From NCBI GenBank assembly GCA_934294885.1, contig CAKRAK010000005.1, positions 1 through 64,000 on the forward strand: a stretch of 64,000 nucleotides of DNA. The letters are read 5' to 3'. The notes below the pieces were generated by a model. The model saw only the letters and a program-made list of their open reading frames with translations. It searched no databases and was not told the origin of the DNA. Position numbers and translations under genes: made by a program. Below, piece by piece: positions 34,875 to 43,809 of this stretch; within the stretch, counting starts at the first letter, position 1; each line of letters starts with the position of its first letter. The DNA is from an uncultured Lachnospiraceae bacterium. Its GTDB lineage: Bacteria; Bacillota; Clostridia; Lachnospirales; Lachnospiraceae.

Positions 34875-35990
34875 ATGATGTATAAAATGATGACACCGGG
34901 TCCCACAATGGTCGCTGAAAATGTGAGAACCGCAAGAAGCCTGGAAACAGGTAATCCGGATTTTGATCTGGAATTTTATGATTACTATAAAGATACCTGT
35001 AATTTATACAGTAAGATGTTGCATACAAAGAATGAAAGTCTGATCTTAAGCGGAGAAGGAATTCTTGGATTAGAGGCAGCAATTGCATCGGTTACGGAAG
35101 CAGGAGACAGGGTGCTTGTAATTGATAATGGTGTATTTGGAAAAGGCTTTGCTGATTTTGTGAAAATCTACGGCGGCAATCCGGTCTTGTACACAACTGA
35201 TTATAAAAAAACAGTGGATGTGGAAGACCTTCGTCGGTATTTGGAAAAGGATTCTGATTTCAAATATGCTACAGTTGTCCATTGTGATACACCGAGCGGA
35301 ATGTTAAATGATGTTGCAGGGATTTGTCCGTTGCTGAAGGAATATGGAATCTTAACGGTGGTGGATTCCGTATCAGGAATGTTTGGTAATGAGTTAAATG
35401 TGGATGAAGCACAGATTGATATATTATGTGGCGGTTCCCAGAAGGCAATTTCCTGTCCGATCGGACTTACCCTTGTTACATTAAGCGAGGCTGCAAAAAA
35501 AATGATGGAAAACCGGAAAACACCGGTGGCATCTTTTTACTGTAATCTGATGATATTTAAAAATTATTATGAGAATAAATGGTTCCCATATTCTATGCCA
35601 ATCAGTGATATTTATGGATTAAGACAGGCATTGGAGAATATAGATGAAGATCCTGATTTTACATCCCGGCATAAAAGAATCGCCGAGAAAACAAGGCAGG
35701 CATTGCTTCGCTCCGGTTTGAAGCTGTACGGAGAGAACGGATATTCCAACACCGTTACTGTTTTCTGTATTCCGGATGGTGTGACGGCAAAGGATATTTT
35801 AGACCGGATGGAAGATCAATACAATATTTTATTGGCAGGCTCCTTTGATGTATTGACAGGTGAAGTGATCCGGATTGGTCATATGGGTTATAACTGTAAT
35901 GATACCAATATGACTGAAACCTTAGATGCATTGAATCAGACATTGCAGGATTTGGGTGTAAGCCTTCCGAATAAGCTGGAGTACCAATAG
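34875..35990 (+). CDS. Class V PLP-dependent aminotransferase
   Basis: A 371-residue aminotransferase of the alanine-glyoxylate/serine-pyruvate group. TPGPT opens the chain; Asp164 in VVDSVSG contacts the PLP pyridine nitrogen and Lys190 in GGSQKAIS forms the Schiff base; RIGHMG with Arg333 is near the C-terminus. The segment SGEGILGLEAA (Glu61) and CDTPSG resemble pyridoxamine-pyruvate aminotransferase as I remember it, but alanine-glyoxylate, serine or 2-aminoethylphosphonate transaminases share most motifs. It follows the ECF S component by 20 nt, so the two are co-transcribed. The start has only TAGGAT upstream. Confidence 0.88.
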   Translation: MMYKMMTPGPTMVAENVRTARSLETGNPDFDLEFYDYYKDTCNLYSKMLHTKNESLILSGEGILGLEAAIASVTEAGDRVLVIDNGVFGKGFADFVKIYGGNPVLYTTDYKKTVDVEDLRRYLEKDSDFKYATVVHCDTPSGMLNDVAGICPLLKEYGILTVVDSVSGMFGNELNVDEAQIDILCGGSQKAISCPIGLTLVTLSEAAKKMMENRKTPVASFYCNLMIFKNYYENKWFPYSMPISDIYGLRQALENIDEDPDFTSRHKRIAEKTRQALLRSGLKLYGENGYSNTVTVFCIPDGVTAKDILDRMEDQYNILLAGSFDVLTGEVIRIGHMGYNCNDTNMTETLDALNQTLQDLGVSLPNKLEYQ

Positions 35991-36061
35991 GGCAATGCTG
36001 TCCAAAAGAGGTAATGGCTTAATAAAATTAAGCACAAATTTAATTATTTGTATGAAATTAA

Positions 36062-36081
36062 AAAAAAAGCTTGCTTTTTTT
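36062..36081 (+). terminator. Terminator-like hairpin after the aminotransferase
   Basis: AAAAAAAGC TT GCTTTTTTT is a self-complementary stretch ending in a T-run, about 70 nt after the aminotransferase stop. Confidence 0.55.
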
Positions 36082-36133
36082 AATGAAGTGGTTTATAGTA
36101 TGTCTATCAAAGGCAAATACGAAAAGCAAGGAC

Positions 36134-36168
36134 AAGGGTGTTCTCATTTAGGAGAATACCCTTTTTTA
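36134..36168 (+). terminator. Second terminator, 50 nt before glutamine synthetase
   Basis: AAGGGTGTTCTC / GAGAATACCCTT form a 12-bp stem with one G-T pair and a six-base loop ATTTAG, followed by a T-run. It lies in the leader of glnA and could be an attenuator. The hexaloop lacks the G at position 4 expected for an ANTAR target. Confidence 0.75.
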
Positions 36169-36220
36169 ATGAATTTGCTTGGATATTTATAATATTATAT
36201 AACGAAAGGAAGTATTTATT

Positions 36221-38329
36221 ATGAGTGAAAATGTAGCAGAAATCTTTGGATCAAATGTATTTAATGATGCAGTTATGCGAGAGCGTCTTCCTAAGGCAGT
36301 ATATAAGGAATTAAAAAAGACGATTGAACTTGGCAAAGAGTTAAACCCTGCAATTGCAGATACGGTTGCAAATGCCATGAAGGACTGGGCAATTGAAAAA
36401 GGTGCTACTCATTATACACATTGGTTCCAGCCAATGACCGGTATTACCGCAGAAAAACATGACGCATTTATTACACCGACAGCAGACGGAAAAGTAATTC
36501 TTGAGTTTTCAGGAAAAGAATTAATAAAGGGTGAACCGGATGCATCTTCATTCCCTTCCGGTGGTCTTCGTGCAACAAATGAAGCAAGAGGATATACGGC
36601 ATGGGATTGTACTTCACCGGCATTTGTTAAGGAATCACCGGACGGAAGCACCGTACTTTGTATTCCAACCGCATTTTCATCTTATACAGGTGAAGCTTTG
36701 GATAAGAAAATTCCTTTATTGCGTTCTATGGAAGCTGTTAATGTACAGGCACTTCGTATTTTGAAGCTTTTCGGTAACACAACAGCAACAAAGGTAACGA
36801 CATCTGTTGGACCGGAGCAGGAATACTTCTTAATTGATAAAAAAGATTACGCAAAGAGAAAAGACTTAATCTTTACAGGAAGAACTCTTTTCGGTGGAAT
36901 GCCTCCTAAGGGACAGGAAATGGATGACCATTATTTTGGTACTGTAAGAGATCGTGTTCTTTCCTATATGAAGGACTTAAATATTGAATTATGGAAATTA
37001 GGTATCACAGCAAAAACACAGCATAATGAAGTTGCTCCTTGTCAGCATGAGTTGGCTCCGATTTACGGAACAACTAATGTAGGAACAGACCACAATCAGC
37101 TTGTAATGGAAACGATGAAAAAGGTTGCAGAGCGTCATAATCTGGCTTGCCTGTTGCATGAAAAGCCATTCGCCGGTGTAAACGGTTCTGGTAAGCATAA
37201 TAACTGGTCAATGTCTACTGACGATGGCATGAACCTTCTTGAGCCGGGCAAGACTCCTCATGAAAATGTTCAGTTCCTGTTATTCCTTACTGCAATTTTA
37301 AAGGCTGTTGATGAGCATGCTGATTTGTTAAGACTTTCTGCTTCTTCAGCAGGAAATGATCACAGATTAGGAGCAAATGAGGCACCTCCTGCAATTATTT
37401 CCGTATACTTAGGAGAGCAGTTAGATGATGTATTAAAGCAGTTAGATACAACCGGTGAAGCTACAAGCTCATTACAGGGTAAAGAATATGAGTCAGGTGT
37501 CAGCACACTTCCTTCCTTCTTACAGGATGCAACAGATCGTAACCGTACATCTCCATTTGCCTTCACAGGTAACAAGTTTGAGTTCCGTATGGTTGGTTCT
37601 ACCCAGTCGATTGCAACACCAAATATCATTTTAAATACAATTGTAGCCGATTCTTTGTGTGAGATTGCAGACGAGCTGGAAAAGGCTGATAACTTTGATA
37701 TGGCTGTTCATGATAAGATCAAGGAGTTAATCGCTAAGCATAAGAGAATTATCTTTAACGGAAACGGTTATTCTGAGGAGTGGGTTGCAGAAGCAGAGAA
37801 GAGAGGTCTTCCAAATATTAAGTGTCTTGTAGATGCAGTTGCTGCATTTAAGGATGCCGATAATATTGCAATGTTTGAAAAATTCGGTGTATTATCTGCT
37901 GCAGAGTGTGAATCCCGTGCAGAAATCTATTATGAGAATTATGCAAAGCAGATTAACATTGAAGCAAAGACAATGCTGGATATGGCTAAGAAGCAGATTA
38001 TTCCTGCAGTTATGAAGTATGCCGGAGATACCGCAAAGGGTGTAAATGAATTAAAGGCTGTAGGCGTTGATACTTCTGTACAGGAAGCAATTCTTAAAGA
38101 TATTTCAGTTGAACTTAAGGCAATGACTGAGGCTGTTGCAAATCTTGAAAAGCTGGATGCAAAGGCTCTTGAAATGGAAGAGAATATGGAACAGGCTGCA
38201 AGATGCTTCCATGATGAAGTATTCAGTGCAATGAGCGAGGTTCGTAAGCCTGCTGATAAGTTAGAGGAATTGGTGGATAAGACATATTGGCCATTCCCAC
38301 AGTATGAAGATATTTTATTCTACGTATAA
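36221..38329 (+). CDS. glnA: Glutamine synthetase, class III
   Basis: It makes glutamine from glutamate, ammonia and ATP. The 702-residue chain is the class III (GlnN-type) length, far above the ~450 of class I. Family landmarks are visible: FPSGGLRATNEARGYTAWD near 110, GPEQEYFLID near 200, EVAPCQHELAPIYG near 270, NGSGKHNNWS near 325 and NRTSPFAFTGNKFEFR with the glutamate/ATP-binding arginine near 445. A long helical C-terminal region follows. AACGAAAGGAAG precedes the ATG. A terminator-like hairpin in the leader may regulate it. No nitrogen regulator lies nearby. Confidence 0.96.
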   Translation: MSENVAEIFGSNVFNDAVMRERLPKAVYKELKKTIELGKELNPAIADTVANAMKDWAIEKGATHYTHWFQPMTGITAEKHDAFITPTADGKVILEFSGKELIKGEPDASSFPSGGLRATNEARGYTAWDCTSPAFVKESPDGSTVLCIPTAFSSYTGEALDKKIPLLRSMEAVNVQALRILKLFGNTTATKVTTSVGPEQEYFLIDKKDYAKRKDLIFTGRTLFGGMPPKGQEMDDHYFGTVRDRVLSYMKDLNIELWKLGITAKTQHNEVAPCQHELAPIYGTTNVGTDHNQLVMETMKKVAERHNLACLLHEKPFAGVNGSGKHNNWSMSTDDGMNLLEPGKTPHENVQFLLFLTAILKAVDEHADLLRLSASSAGNDHRLGANEAPPAIISVYLGEQLDDVLKQLDTTGEATSSLQGKEYESGVSTLPSFLQDATDRNRTSPFAFTGNKFEFRMVGSTQSIATPNIILNTIVADSLCEIADELEKADNFDMAVHDKIKELIAKHKRIIFNGNGYSEEWVAEAEKRGLPNIKCLVDAVAAFKDADNIAMFEKFGVLSAAECESRAEIYYENYAKQINIEAKTMLDMAKKQIIPAVMKYAGDTAKGVNELKAVGVDTSVQEAILKDISVELKAMTEAVANLEKLDAKALEMEENMEQAARCFHDEVFSAMSEVRKPADKLEELVDKTYWPFPQYEDILFYV

Positions 38330-38356
38330 TCTTACATAGAACTTTATATTGTATAA

Positions 38357-38394
38357 AAAGAAGAAACCGGTTGATGACCGGTTTCTTTTTTTAC
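38357..38394. terminator. Bidirectional terminator after glutamine synthetase
   Basis: AAGAAACCGGT / ACCGGTTTCTT, an 11-bp perfect stem with a five-base loop, flanked by A-run and T-run. It separates convergent genes. Confidence 0.9.
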
Positions 38395-38990
38395 GCTTTA
38401 TATTCAAATATATATTTTTCAAAGCCGTTAATAACGGTAGTATGTTCGTTATAGATACATTCCCGCTGTTGCTTCCAGCTGTAGTTTAGATGCACATGAC
38501 CATGTAAAAAGTATTTTGGTTTGTATTTATCCAATAAATTCCGGAATATTTTGAATCCGGAGTGGGGAAGATCTTCCCCGTCATTCAATTGATAGGCCGG
38601 GGCGTGGGTAACAAGAATGTCAAAGCCGTTGTTTTTTCGTAATTTAAACCATAATTTTCGGACTCTGTGAGCCATTTCCTGTTCGGTATATTGATAGGTT
38701 CCGTAGTTATAGTTTTTGGAACCGCCTAAACCTAAAATGCGTATGCCCTGATAGACGTAGATGTCATCGTCAATACAGATACATCCGTCAGGAGGTGTTG
38801 TATCATATATCTCATCATGATTTCCGTGAACATAAAGAATCGGAACCTTTGCAAAGGTAGCAAGGAATGACAGGTATTGAGGTTTCAAATCTCCGCAGGA
38901 AATAATCAGATCGATATTATCTAATTTGCTCTTTTCAAAATAATCCCACAGGTATTTCGACTCTTCATCGGCAAGTACAAGTACATTCAT
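38391..38990 (-). CDS. Calcineurin-like metallophosphoesterase
   Basis: A 199-residue metallophosphoesterase. The metal-site motifs SCGDL, GNHDE, VTHAP and HGHVH are in order. The first motif, normally D-x-H, reads LADEES, so a histidine ligand is replaced by Glu. The ATG overlaps the end of the upstream BMP-domain gene by four bases, and the AAAGGAGG ribosome site sits inside that gene, so the two proteins are made in a fixed ratio and probably act together. The substrate could be a phosphodiester, nucleotide or phosphoprotein; the sequence does not decide. Confidence 0.85.
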   Translation of the reverse strand: MNVLVLADEESKYLWDYFEKSKLDNIDLIISCGDLKPQYLSFLATFAKVPILYVHGNHDEIYDTTPPDGCICIDDDIYVYQGIRILGLGGSKNYNYGTYQYTEQEMAHRVRKLWFKLRKNNGFDILVTHAPAYQLNDGEDLPHSGFKIFRNLLDKYKPKYFLHGHVHLNYSWKQQRECIYNEHTTVINGFEKYIFEYKA

Positions 38991-40927
38991 AGCAGAGACA
39001 CCCCTCCTTTATCCGGTGTGGCTGGGTCAAGTCCCCGTAATTCAACTACCGGTTTAGCTGATTCCTTTAAATCATCAATTACAGGAATGGAACCGTTGAT
39101 ATTTTCAGCCAGCCAGTCAATGGTCATGATTGATTCCGGAGGAAGTAATTCGTTATCCTTTACTTGCAGGATACCCTTTTGGTCGGTAATCGGACCGGAA
39201 AATGGATGGAAAATCCCCTGCTTAATGGAATACTTCATAATTTCGATTAATTTTGCTGTTTCCCGTGGAATCCGGTTGGAACATATTACATCGATTACCT
39301 GTGCCGATAATCCCCACCAGTAATTGATTGCTTTGCTTTCCATAACCTCTTCCTCTATTTTCCAGGAGCCTTTCATGATACTGTTTACCAGTTTTTCATA
39401 AAATACACCCCAGTGATAGATCGACATTGCAAGATTGGTTCGTTCGTCATTATGAATGGAGTAAAGTCCGAATTTTTTGGAATCATCATTTGGTGTGATC
39501 ATATCCTGGGCAGAGATATAATTAATCTGTTCGTCCCAAAATAATTTTTCTGTGTCGGATTGTTTTACTGATGACCATGACAGATATACGGTAGCCCGCG
39601 GATTCACCATTTTTGCCCCTAAGGCAAAAGCATTAATGCTGGCAGTTACACCGTAAATCGGGTAGTCGGCAATATATCCGATCTTGTTATTCTCACATAA
39701 GGCTCCGGCAACCATTCCTGTCAGGAATTTAGCTTCATACATTCGTGTATAGTAGGTTCGAATGGCGTTGTGGGATGAGTTCGGAGCACAGTTTAGTATT
39801 TTAACATTGGGATGAGATGCGGCAACCTTGATGCATGCCTTAATAAGCTGTGGGGTAACGGTGAATATGATTTTATTACCATCATCACATGCCTGTTCCA
39901 AAATATCTTCTCCATCTTCTTCTATGTTATTCAGTATATAGCTGGATGTTTCAATAGCATCTCCAAATGCCTCTTCCAAATGCAGACGCCCAAGCTCATG
40001 GCTGTAAATCCAGTTTGAGACAGATGGTTCTTTATCATAAATGAATGCAATTTTTATGGTGGAGGTTCTAAGCTTATTCAGGAAATTGTCAACTAATTTC
40101 TTATCCTCGGTAGGATCCATTAATAATTCAACAGAGTCATCCTCGCTTAATAAAGAAATTTCAGACCAGATTTTTTGCAGCTTATCTTTTATTTCATTTC
40201 TTGTCATTTCCCTTGCTTCGTCATAAGGATAAAGGGAAAGGAAAAATAAAAGCGCATCTCCACAGGTGATATTTCTAAGCTTATATCCTCCAAGAGAACC
40301 GTATGCCTGATAAAAGGCAGTGTGGAAGGAACCGAAATCCCGGCATTGATCCTCGCTCCAGCTGTCGGTGGAACTATATCCGGTAGCTTCGATTAATTTT
40401 CGGTAGCTTCCTAATTTTGAAAATTGGAGATAGTTAATTTTGTTCAGTTTATAAAAATCCATGTATTCATAGTAAATCTGAACCTTTGGGTCGTCACTGT
40501 ATTTTGGTATCTTTCTTGTGACCTCTGCTACGATATCTGAGGAATCAAAGTACTTTAACACGCTGGTTCGTTTATTTCCCTCTACAACATAATAGTTGTT
40601 CATATATTCGTAAACCTTGATTGCATCATGGATTCCCTCGTTAATCTGTGCATCTACAAGATTTGACCATTTTACGGAAAATTCACTTCCGTAATCTAAA
40701 AGAGGCATAAAGTTAGAAGCAAATGCCTGGGTACGACCGGCAGTGCTGGTTCCCACAACCTGATGTAAGGGAATACTCATAACGCCGAGATTAACCTCGC
40801 CGTCTGTGTCTTCGAAGGAAAGAATCTCATCTAAGACAGGCAGATATGGATATTCGCCTCGGGATGTCTTTTCTTTAAAAGCCTTTAATCCAAGTTTTTG
40901 AGCTTTGATATAATCTTCGTATGCCAT
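38987..40927 (-). CDS. Cytosolic BMP/PnrA-domain protein with ParB-like N-terminal region
   Basis: A 646-residue protein. Residues ~300-620 resemble the BMP family of purine-nucleoside-binding lipoproteins (IAFIYDKEPSVSNWIYSHELG, IIFTVTPQLIKA, KFLTGMVAGAL, IGYIADYPIYG), normally exported ABC transporter receptors. Here there is no signal peptide, lipobox or membrane helix, so the domain seems to be cytosolic. The first ~250 residues contain YVVEGNKRTSVLKYF (GNKRTS at 117-122), reminiscent of the ParB/sulfiredoxin-like motif, and a helical region. The start at 40927 has AGAAAGGAT before it; the in-frame ATG at 41008 does not. It is translationally coupled to the metallophosphoesterase. No permease or ATPase is adjacent. 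Role unknown; ligand-dependent regulation is a reasonable guess. Confidence 0.8.
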   Translation of the reverse strand: MAYEDYIKAQKLGLKAFKEKTSRGEYPYLPVLDEILSFEDTDGEVNLGVMSIPLHQVVGTSTAGRTQAFASNFMPLLDYGSEFSVKWSNLVDAQINEGIHDAIKVYEYMNNYYVVEGNKRTSVLKYFDSSDIVAEVTRKIPKYSDDPKVQIYYEYMDFYKLNKINYLQFSKLGSYRKLIEATGYSSTDSWSEDQCRDFGSFHTAFYQAYGSLGGYKLRNITCGDALLFFLSLYPYDEAREMTRNEIKDKLQKIWSEISLLSEDDSVELLMDPTEDKKLVDNFLNKLRTSTIKIAFIYDKEPSVSNWIYSHELGRLHLEEAFGDAIETSSYILNNIEEDGEDILEQACDDGNKIIFTVTPQLIKACIKVAASHPNVKILNCAPNSSHNAIRTYYTRMYEAKFLTGMVAGALCENNKIGYIADYPIYGVTASINAFALGAKMVNPRATVYLSWSSVKQSDTEKLFWDEQINYISAQDMITPNDDSKKFGLYSIHNDERTNLAMSIYHWGVFYEKLVNSIMKGSWKIEEEVMESKAINYWWGLSAQVIDVICSNRIPRETAKLIEIMKYSIKQGIFHPFSGPITDQKGILQVKDNELLPPESIMTIDWLAENINGSIPVIDDLKESAKPVVELRGLDPATPDKGGVSLL

Positions 40928-41103
40928 AATATAATCCTTTCTGTTGTTGTGTTTATCAGTATATGTATAAATTTTGTTTCTATTATGATTACGAAGGTAT
41001 GATAGCATATTGGAAGAGAAAAAACCATTTCTATTTACAAAAGAATTAAATCAAGTTAGAATAATACAATGCCGTTTAAGTAGCAATGGAAAGTTGGTTA
41101 AAT

Positions 41104-43125
41104 ATGAAAAATTTATATATTGCAGAAAAACCCAGTGTTGCCAGAGAATTTGCCAAGGCTTTAAAAATAAATGGGGGAAGTAAGGATGGCTACATCGAAT
41201 CGGATCAAGCTATTGTTACATGGTGTGTGGGACATCTGGTAACCATGAGTTATCCGGAAGAATACGATGAGGCATTAAAGAAATGGAGCTTTGATACCCT
41301 TCCCTTTTTGCCGGATAAATTCAAATACGAGGTGATCGGAAGTGTAGCAAAACAATTTAATATTGTGAAAGGCCTATTGAACCGGGAGGACGTGGAATGT
41401 ATATATGTATGTACCGACTCCGGGCGGGAGGGTGAATACATATACCGCCTGGTAGATGATATGGCGCAGGTTCCGGATACGACAAAAAAACGCCGTGTAT
41501 GGATTGATTCCCAAACAGAGGAAGAGATTCTTCGAGGCATCCGGGAGGCAAAGGATTTGCATGAGTATGATAATTTATGCGCTTCGGCATATCTTAGAGC
41601 CAAGGAAGATTACCTTATGGGTATTAACTTCTCAAGGGTGTTGTCTTTAAAATACAGTTATTCCGTAAGAGATTATTTAGGTCTCAAAAAATGTGTGATT
41701 TCAGTTGGTCGTGTTATGACCTGTGTTCTTGGCATGATTGTCCGCAGAGAGCGGGAAATCAGACAATTTGTAAAGACACCGTTTTACAGAGTTGTAGGAA
41801 ATGTCCTGTTAGAGGACGGAGGCTTTGAGGCTGAATGGAAAGCGGTTCCCGGAAGTCTTTATTTTGAATCTCCTGCCTTGTATAAGGAGAATGGGTTTAA
41901 AGAAAAGAGTCAGGCGGAAGCACTGATTGCCCAATTATCATCAGAAAAGAATGATGAGGGAAATGTTTCTGCAATTGTGGAAAAAACGGAAAAAAAGAAG
42001 GAAAATAAAAATGCGCCGTTACTGTATAATTTGGCAGAGCTGCAAAATGATTGTTCCCGTTTATTTAAAATCAGTCCGGATCAGACATTGCAGATTGTCC
42101 AGGAGTTATATGAAAAGAAAATGGTTACTTATCCGAGAACGGATGCGAGAGTATTGTCTACTGCAGTAAGTAAGGAAATCTATAAAAATATATCCGGACT
42201 TAAGAATATACCTGCAATGAAGCCTTATGCAGAGAATATATTAAATAGTGGAAGCTATAAGGGGATTGCGAAGACAAGATATGTGAATGACAAACAGATT
42301 ACGGATCATTATGCAATTATTCCTACCGGTCAGGGTTTGAATGCCTTTCAGGGACTGAATGATGTGGCGAAGAAGGTATATGAGATTATTGTCCGCAGAT
42401 TTTTGAGTATTTTTTATCCACCTGCTGTTTATCAGAAGGTTGCGTTGATATTGAATTGTAAGGGTGAAAAGTTGTTTGCGAACTTTAAAGTTCTTACCGA
42501 GGAGGGATATCTTCCGATTACGGAGTATTCCTTTGGGAAAAAGAAGGATGAGGAAGAAAAATATTCTGCCAAGATGGTAGAGGCTGCCATGTCCTTGAAA
42601 AAAGGTGGGCAACTATTCATTTCTTCCTTTGATATAAAAGAAGGAGAGACTTCTCCGCCAAAGAGATACAGTTCGGGAACATTGATTCTTGCAATGGAAA
42701 ATGCAGGACAGTTAATAGAGGATGAAGATTTAAGAGCGCAGATTAAGGGATGTGGTATCGGAACCTCTGCAACAAGGGCGGAAATCATAAAAAAGCTGGT
42801 CAATAATAAATATCTGAATCTGAACAAGAAGACTCAGATTATCACGCCGACACAAATGGGAGAGATGATACATGATGTAGTGGCATATTCCATTCGTTCC
42901 CTGTTGAATCCGGAATTGACGGCGAGCTGGGAAAAGGGACTTTCCTATGTGGCGGAAGGCAGTGTTACAGAAGATGAGTATATGAAGAAGTTGGAAACCT
43001 TTGTAAGGCAGAAGACGGATAATGTCAGAGAGAACAATTATCAGTATCAATTAAGAAAATGTTTTGATTACACCGCACAGTTTTATAAGAAAGAAGCTGT
43101 AACAAAGAAGAAGGGTAACAAGTAG
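41104..43125 (+). CDS. topB: DNA topoisomerase III
   Basis: A type IA topoisomerase that decatenates DNA and removes negative supercoils. From the ATG at 41104 it has 673 residues: the Toprim domain (IAEKPSVAREFAKAL at the start, CTDSGREGEYIYRL near 100) and the catalytic domain with Tyr343 in VTYPRTDARVLS. It ends without C-terminal zinc fingers, as is common for this form. An alternative ATG at 41086 lacks a ribosome site; 41104 has GGAAAG. It is followed after 12 nt by the beta-helix gene. Confidence 0.93.
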   Translation: MKNLYIAEKPSVAREFAKALKINGGSKDGYIESDQAIVTWCVGHLVTMSYPEEYDEALKKWSFDTLPFLPDKFKYEVIGSVAKQFNIVKGLLNREDVECIYVCTDSGREGEYIYRLVDDMAQVPDTTKKRRVWIDSQTEEEILRGIREAKDLHEYDNLCASAYLRAKEDYLMGINFSRVLSLKYSYSVRDYLGLKKCVISVGRVMTCVLGMIVRREREIRQFVKTPFYRVVGNVLLEDGGFEAEWKAVPGSLYFESPALYKENGFKEKSQAEALIAQLSSEKNDEGNVSAIVEKTEKKKENKNAPLLYNLAELQNDCSRLFKISPDQTLQIVQELYEKKMVTYPRTDARVLSTAVSKEIYKNISGLKNIPAMKPYAENILNSGSYKGIAKTRYVNDKQITDHYAIIPTGQGLNAFQGLNDVAKKVYEIIVRRFLSIFYPPAVYQKVALILNCKGEKLFANFKVLTEEGYLPITEYSFGKKKDEEEKYSAKMVEAAMSLKKGGQLFISSFDIKEGETSPPKRYSSGTLILAMENAGQLIEDEDLRAQIKGCGIGTSATRAEIIKKLVNNKYLNLNKKTQIITPTQMGEMIHDVVAYSIRSLLNPELTASWEKGLSYVAEGSVTEDEYMKKLETFVRQKTDNVRENNYQYQLRKCFDYTAQFYKKEAVTKKKGNK

Positions 43126-43137
43126 AGAGGAGCTATT

Positions 43138-43809
43138 ATGAAAGAGCAGATTACGATTAAAAACATGTATACATTGGAAGAAACAATGGCAAAGGAATTA
43201 ATGGAGCAGTATACCTATCCATGGGAGGTGCTTCCTCTGATTGGAGATTTTATTAAGAAGATAGGACCAACCCTTTCAAAGGAAATCTATGAAGAAAAGG
43301 GCGAAAATATATGGATTGCCAAATCCGCAAAAATCTATCCTAACAATTATATCGCAGGTCCTTGTATTATCGGGGAGCATACGGAGGTTAGACCGGGGGC
43401 CTTTATCCGGGGAAATGCTCTTGTAGGAAATGACTGTGTTGTTGGTAATTCTACGGAATTAAAAAATGTAATTTTGTTTAATCACGTACAGGTGCCTCAT
43501 TATAATTATGTGGGAGATTCTGTTTTGGGATATTTTTCCCATATGGGAGCCGGTTCCATTACTTCAAATGTAAAAGCAGATAAAACCCTTGTCCATGTAA
43601 AAGGAACCGATGTGGACATAGATACCGGCTTAAAGAAGTTTGGTGCTATGCTTGGTGATCATGTGGAGATTGGTTGTAACTCAGTTTTGAATCCGGGTTC
43701 TGTAATCTGTAGTAATTCCAATGTATATCCGGTCAGTATGGTAAGAGGTATTGTACCACCGGATTCCATTTATAAGGATAAATTACATATTGTCAAAAAA
43801 GAAAAATAA
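43138..43809 (+). CDS. Left-handed beta-helix nucleotidyltransferase/acyltransferase-like protein
   Basis: A 223-residue protein with an N-terminal helical part (about 1-50) and a left-handed parallel beta-helix of hexapeptide repeats (about 55-190: IWIAKSAKIYPNNYIAGPC, VRPGAFIRGNALVG, GVGDHVEIGCNSVLNPG-like turns). It resembles the C-terminal half of GlmU or UDP-GlcNAc pyrophosphorylase-related proteins, but has no nucleotidyltransferase domain. It may be an acetyltransferase or a binding protein. GAGAGGAG precedes the ATG; it is co-transcribed with topB. The acceptor is unknown. Confidence 0.84.
   Translation: MKEQITIKNMYTLEETMAKELMEQYTYPWEVLPLIGDFIKKIGPTLSKEIYEEKGENIWIAKSAKIYPNNYIAGPCIIGEHTEVRPGAFIRGNALVGNDCVVGNSTELKNVILFNHVQVPHYNYVGDSVLGYFSHMGAGSITSNVKADKTLVHVKGTDVDIDTGLKKFGAMLGDHVEIGCNSVLNPGSVICSNSNVYPVSMVRGIVPPDSIYKDKLHIVKKEK

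Noticed and set aside
36134..36168. ANTAR-type antiterminator target before glnA
   Set aside because: Only one hexaloop hairpin, and its loop lacks the required G at the fourth position.
35995..36192. A 65-codon reading frame before glutamine synthetase
   Set aside because: It crosses two terminator-like hairpins, has poly-Lys from an A-run and no ribosome site.
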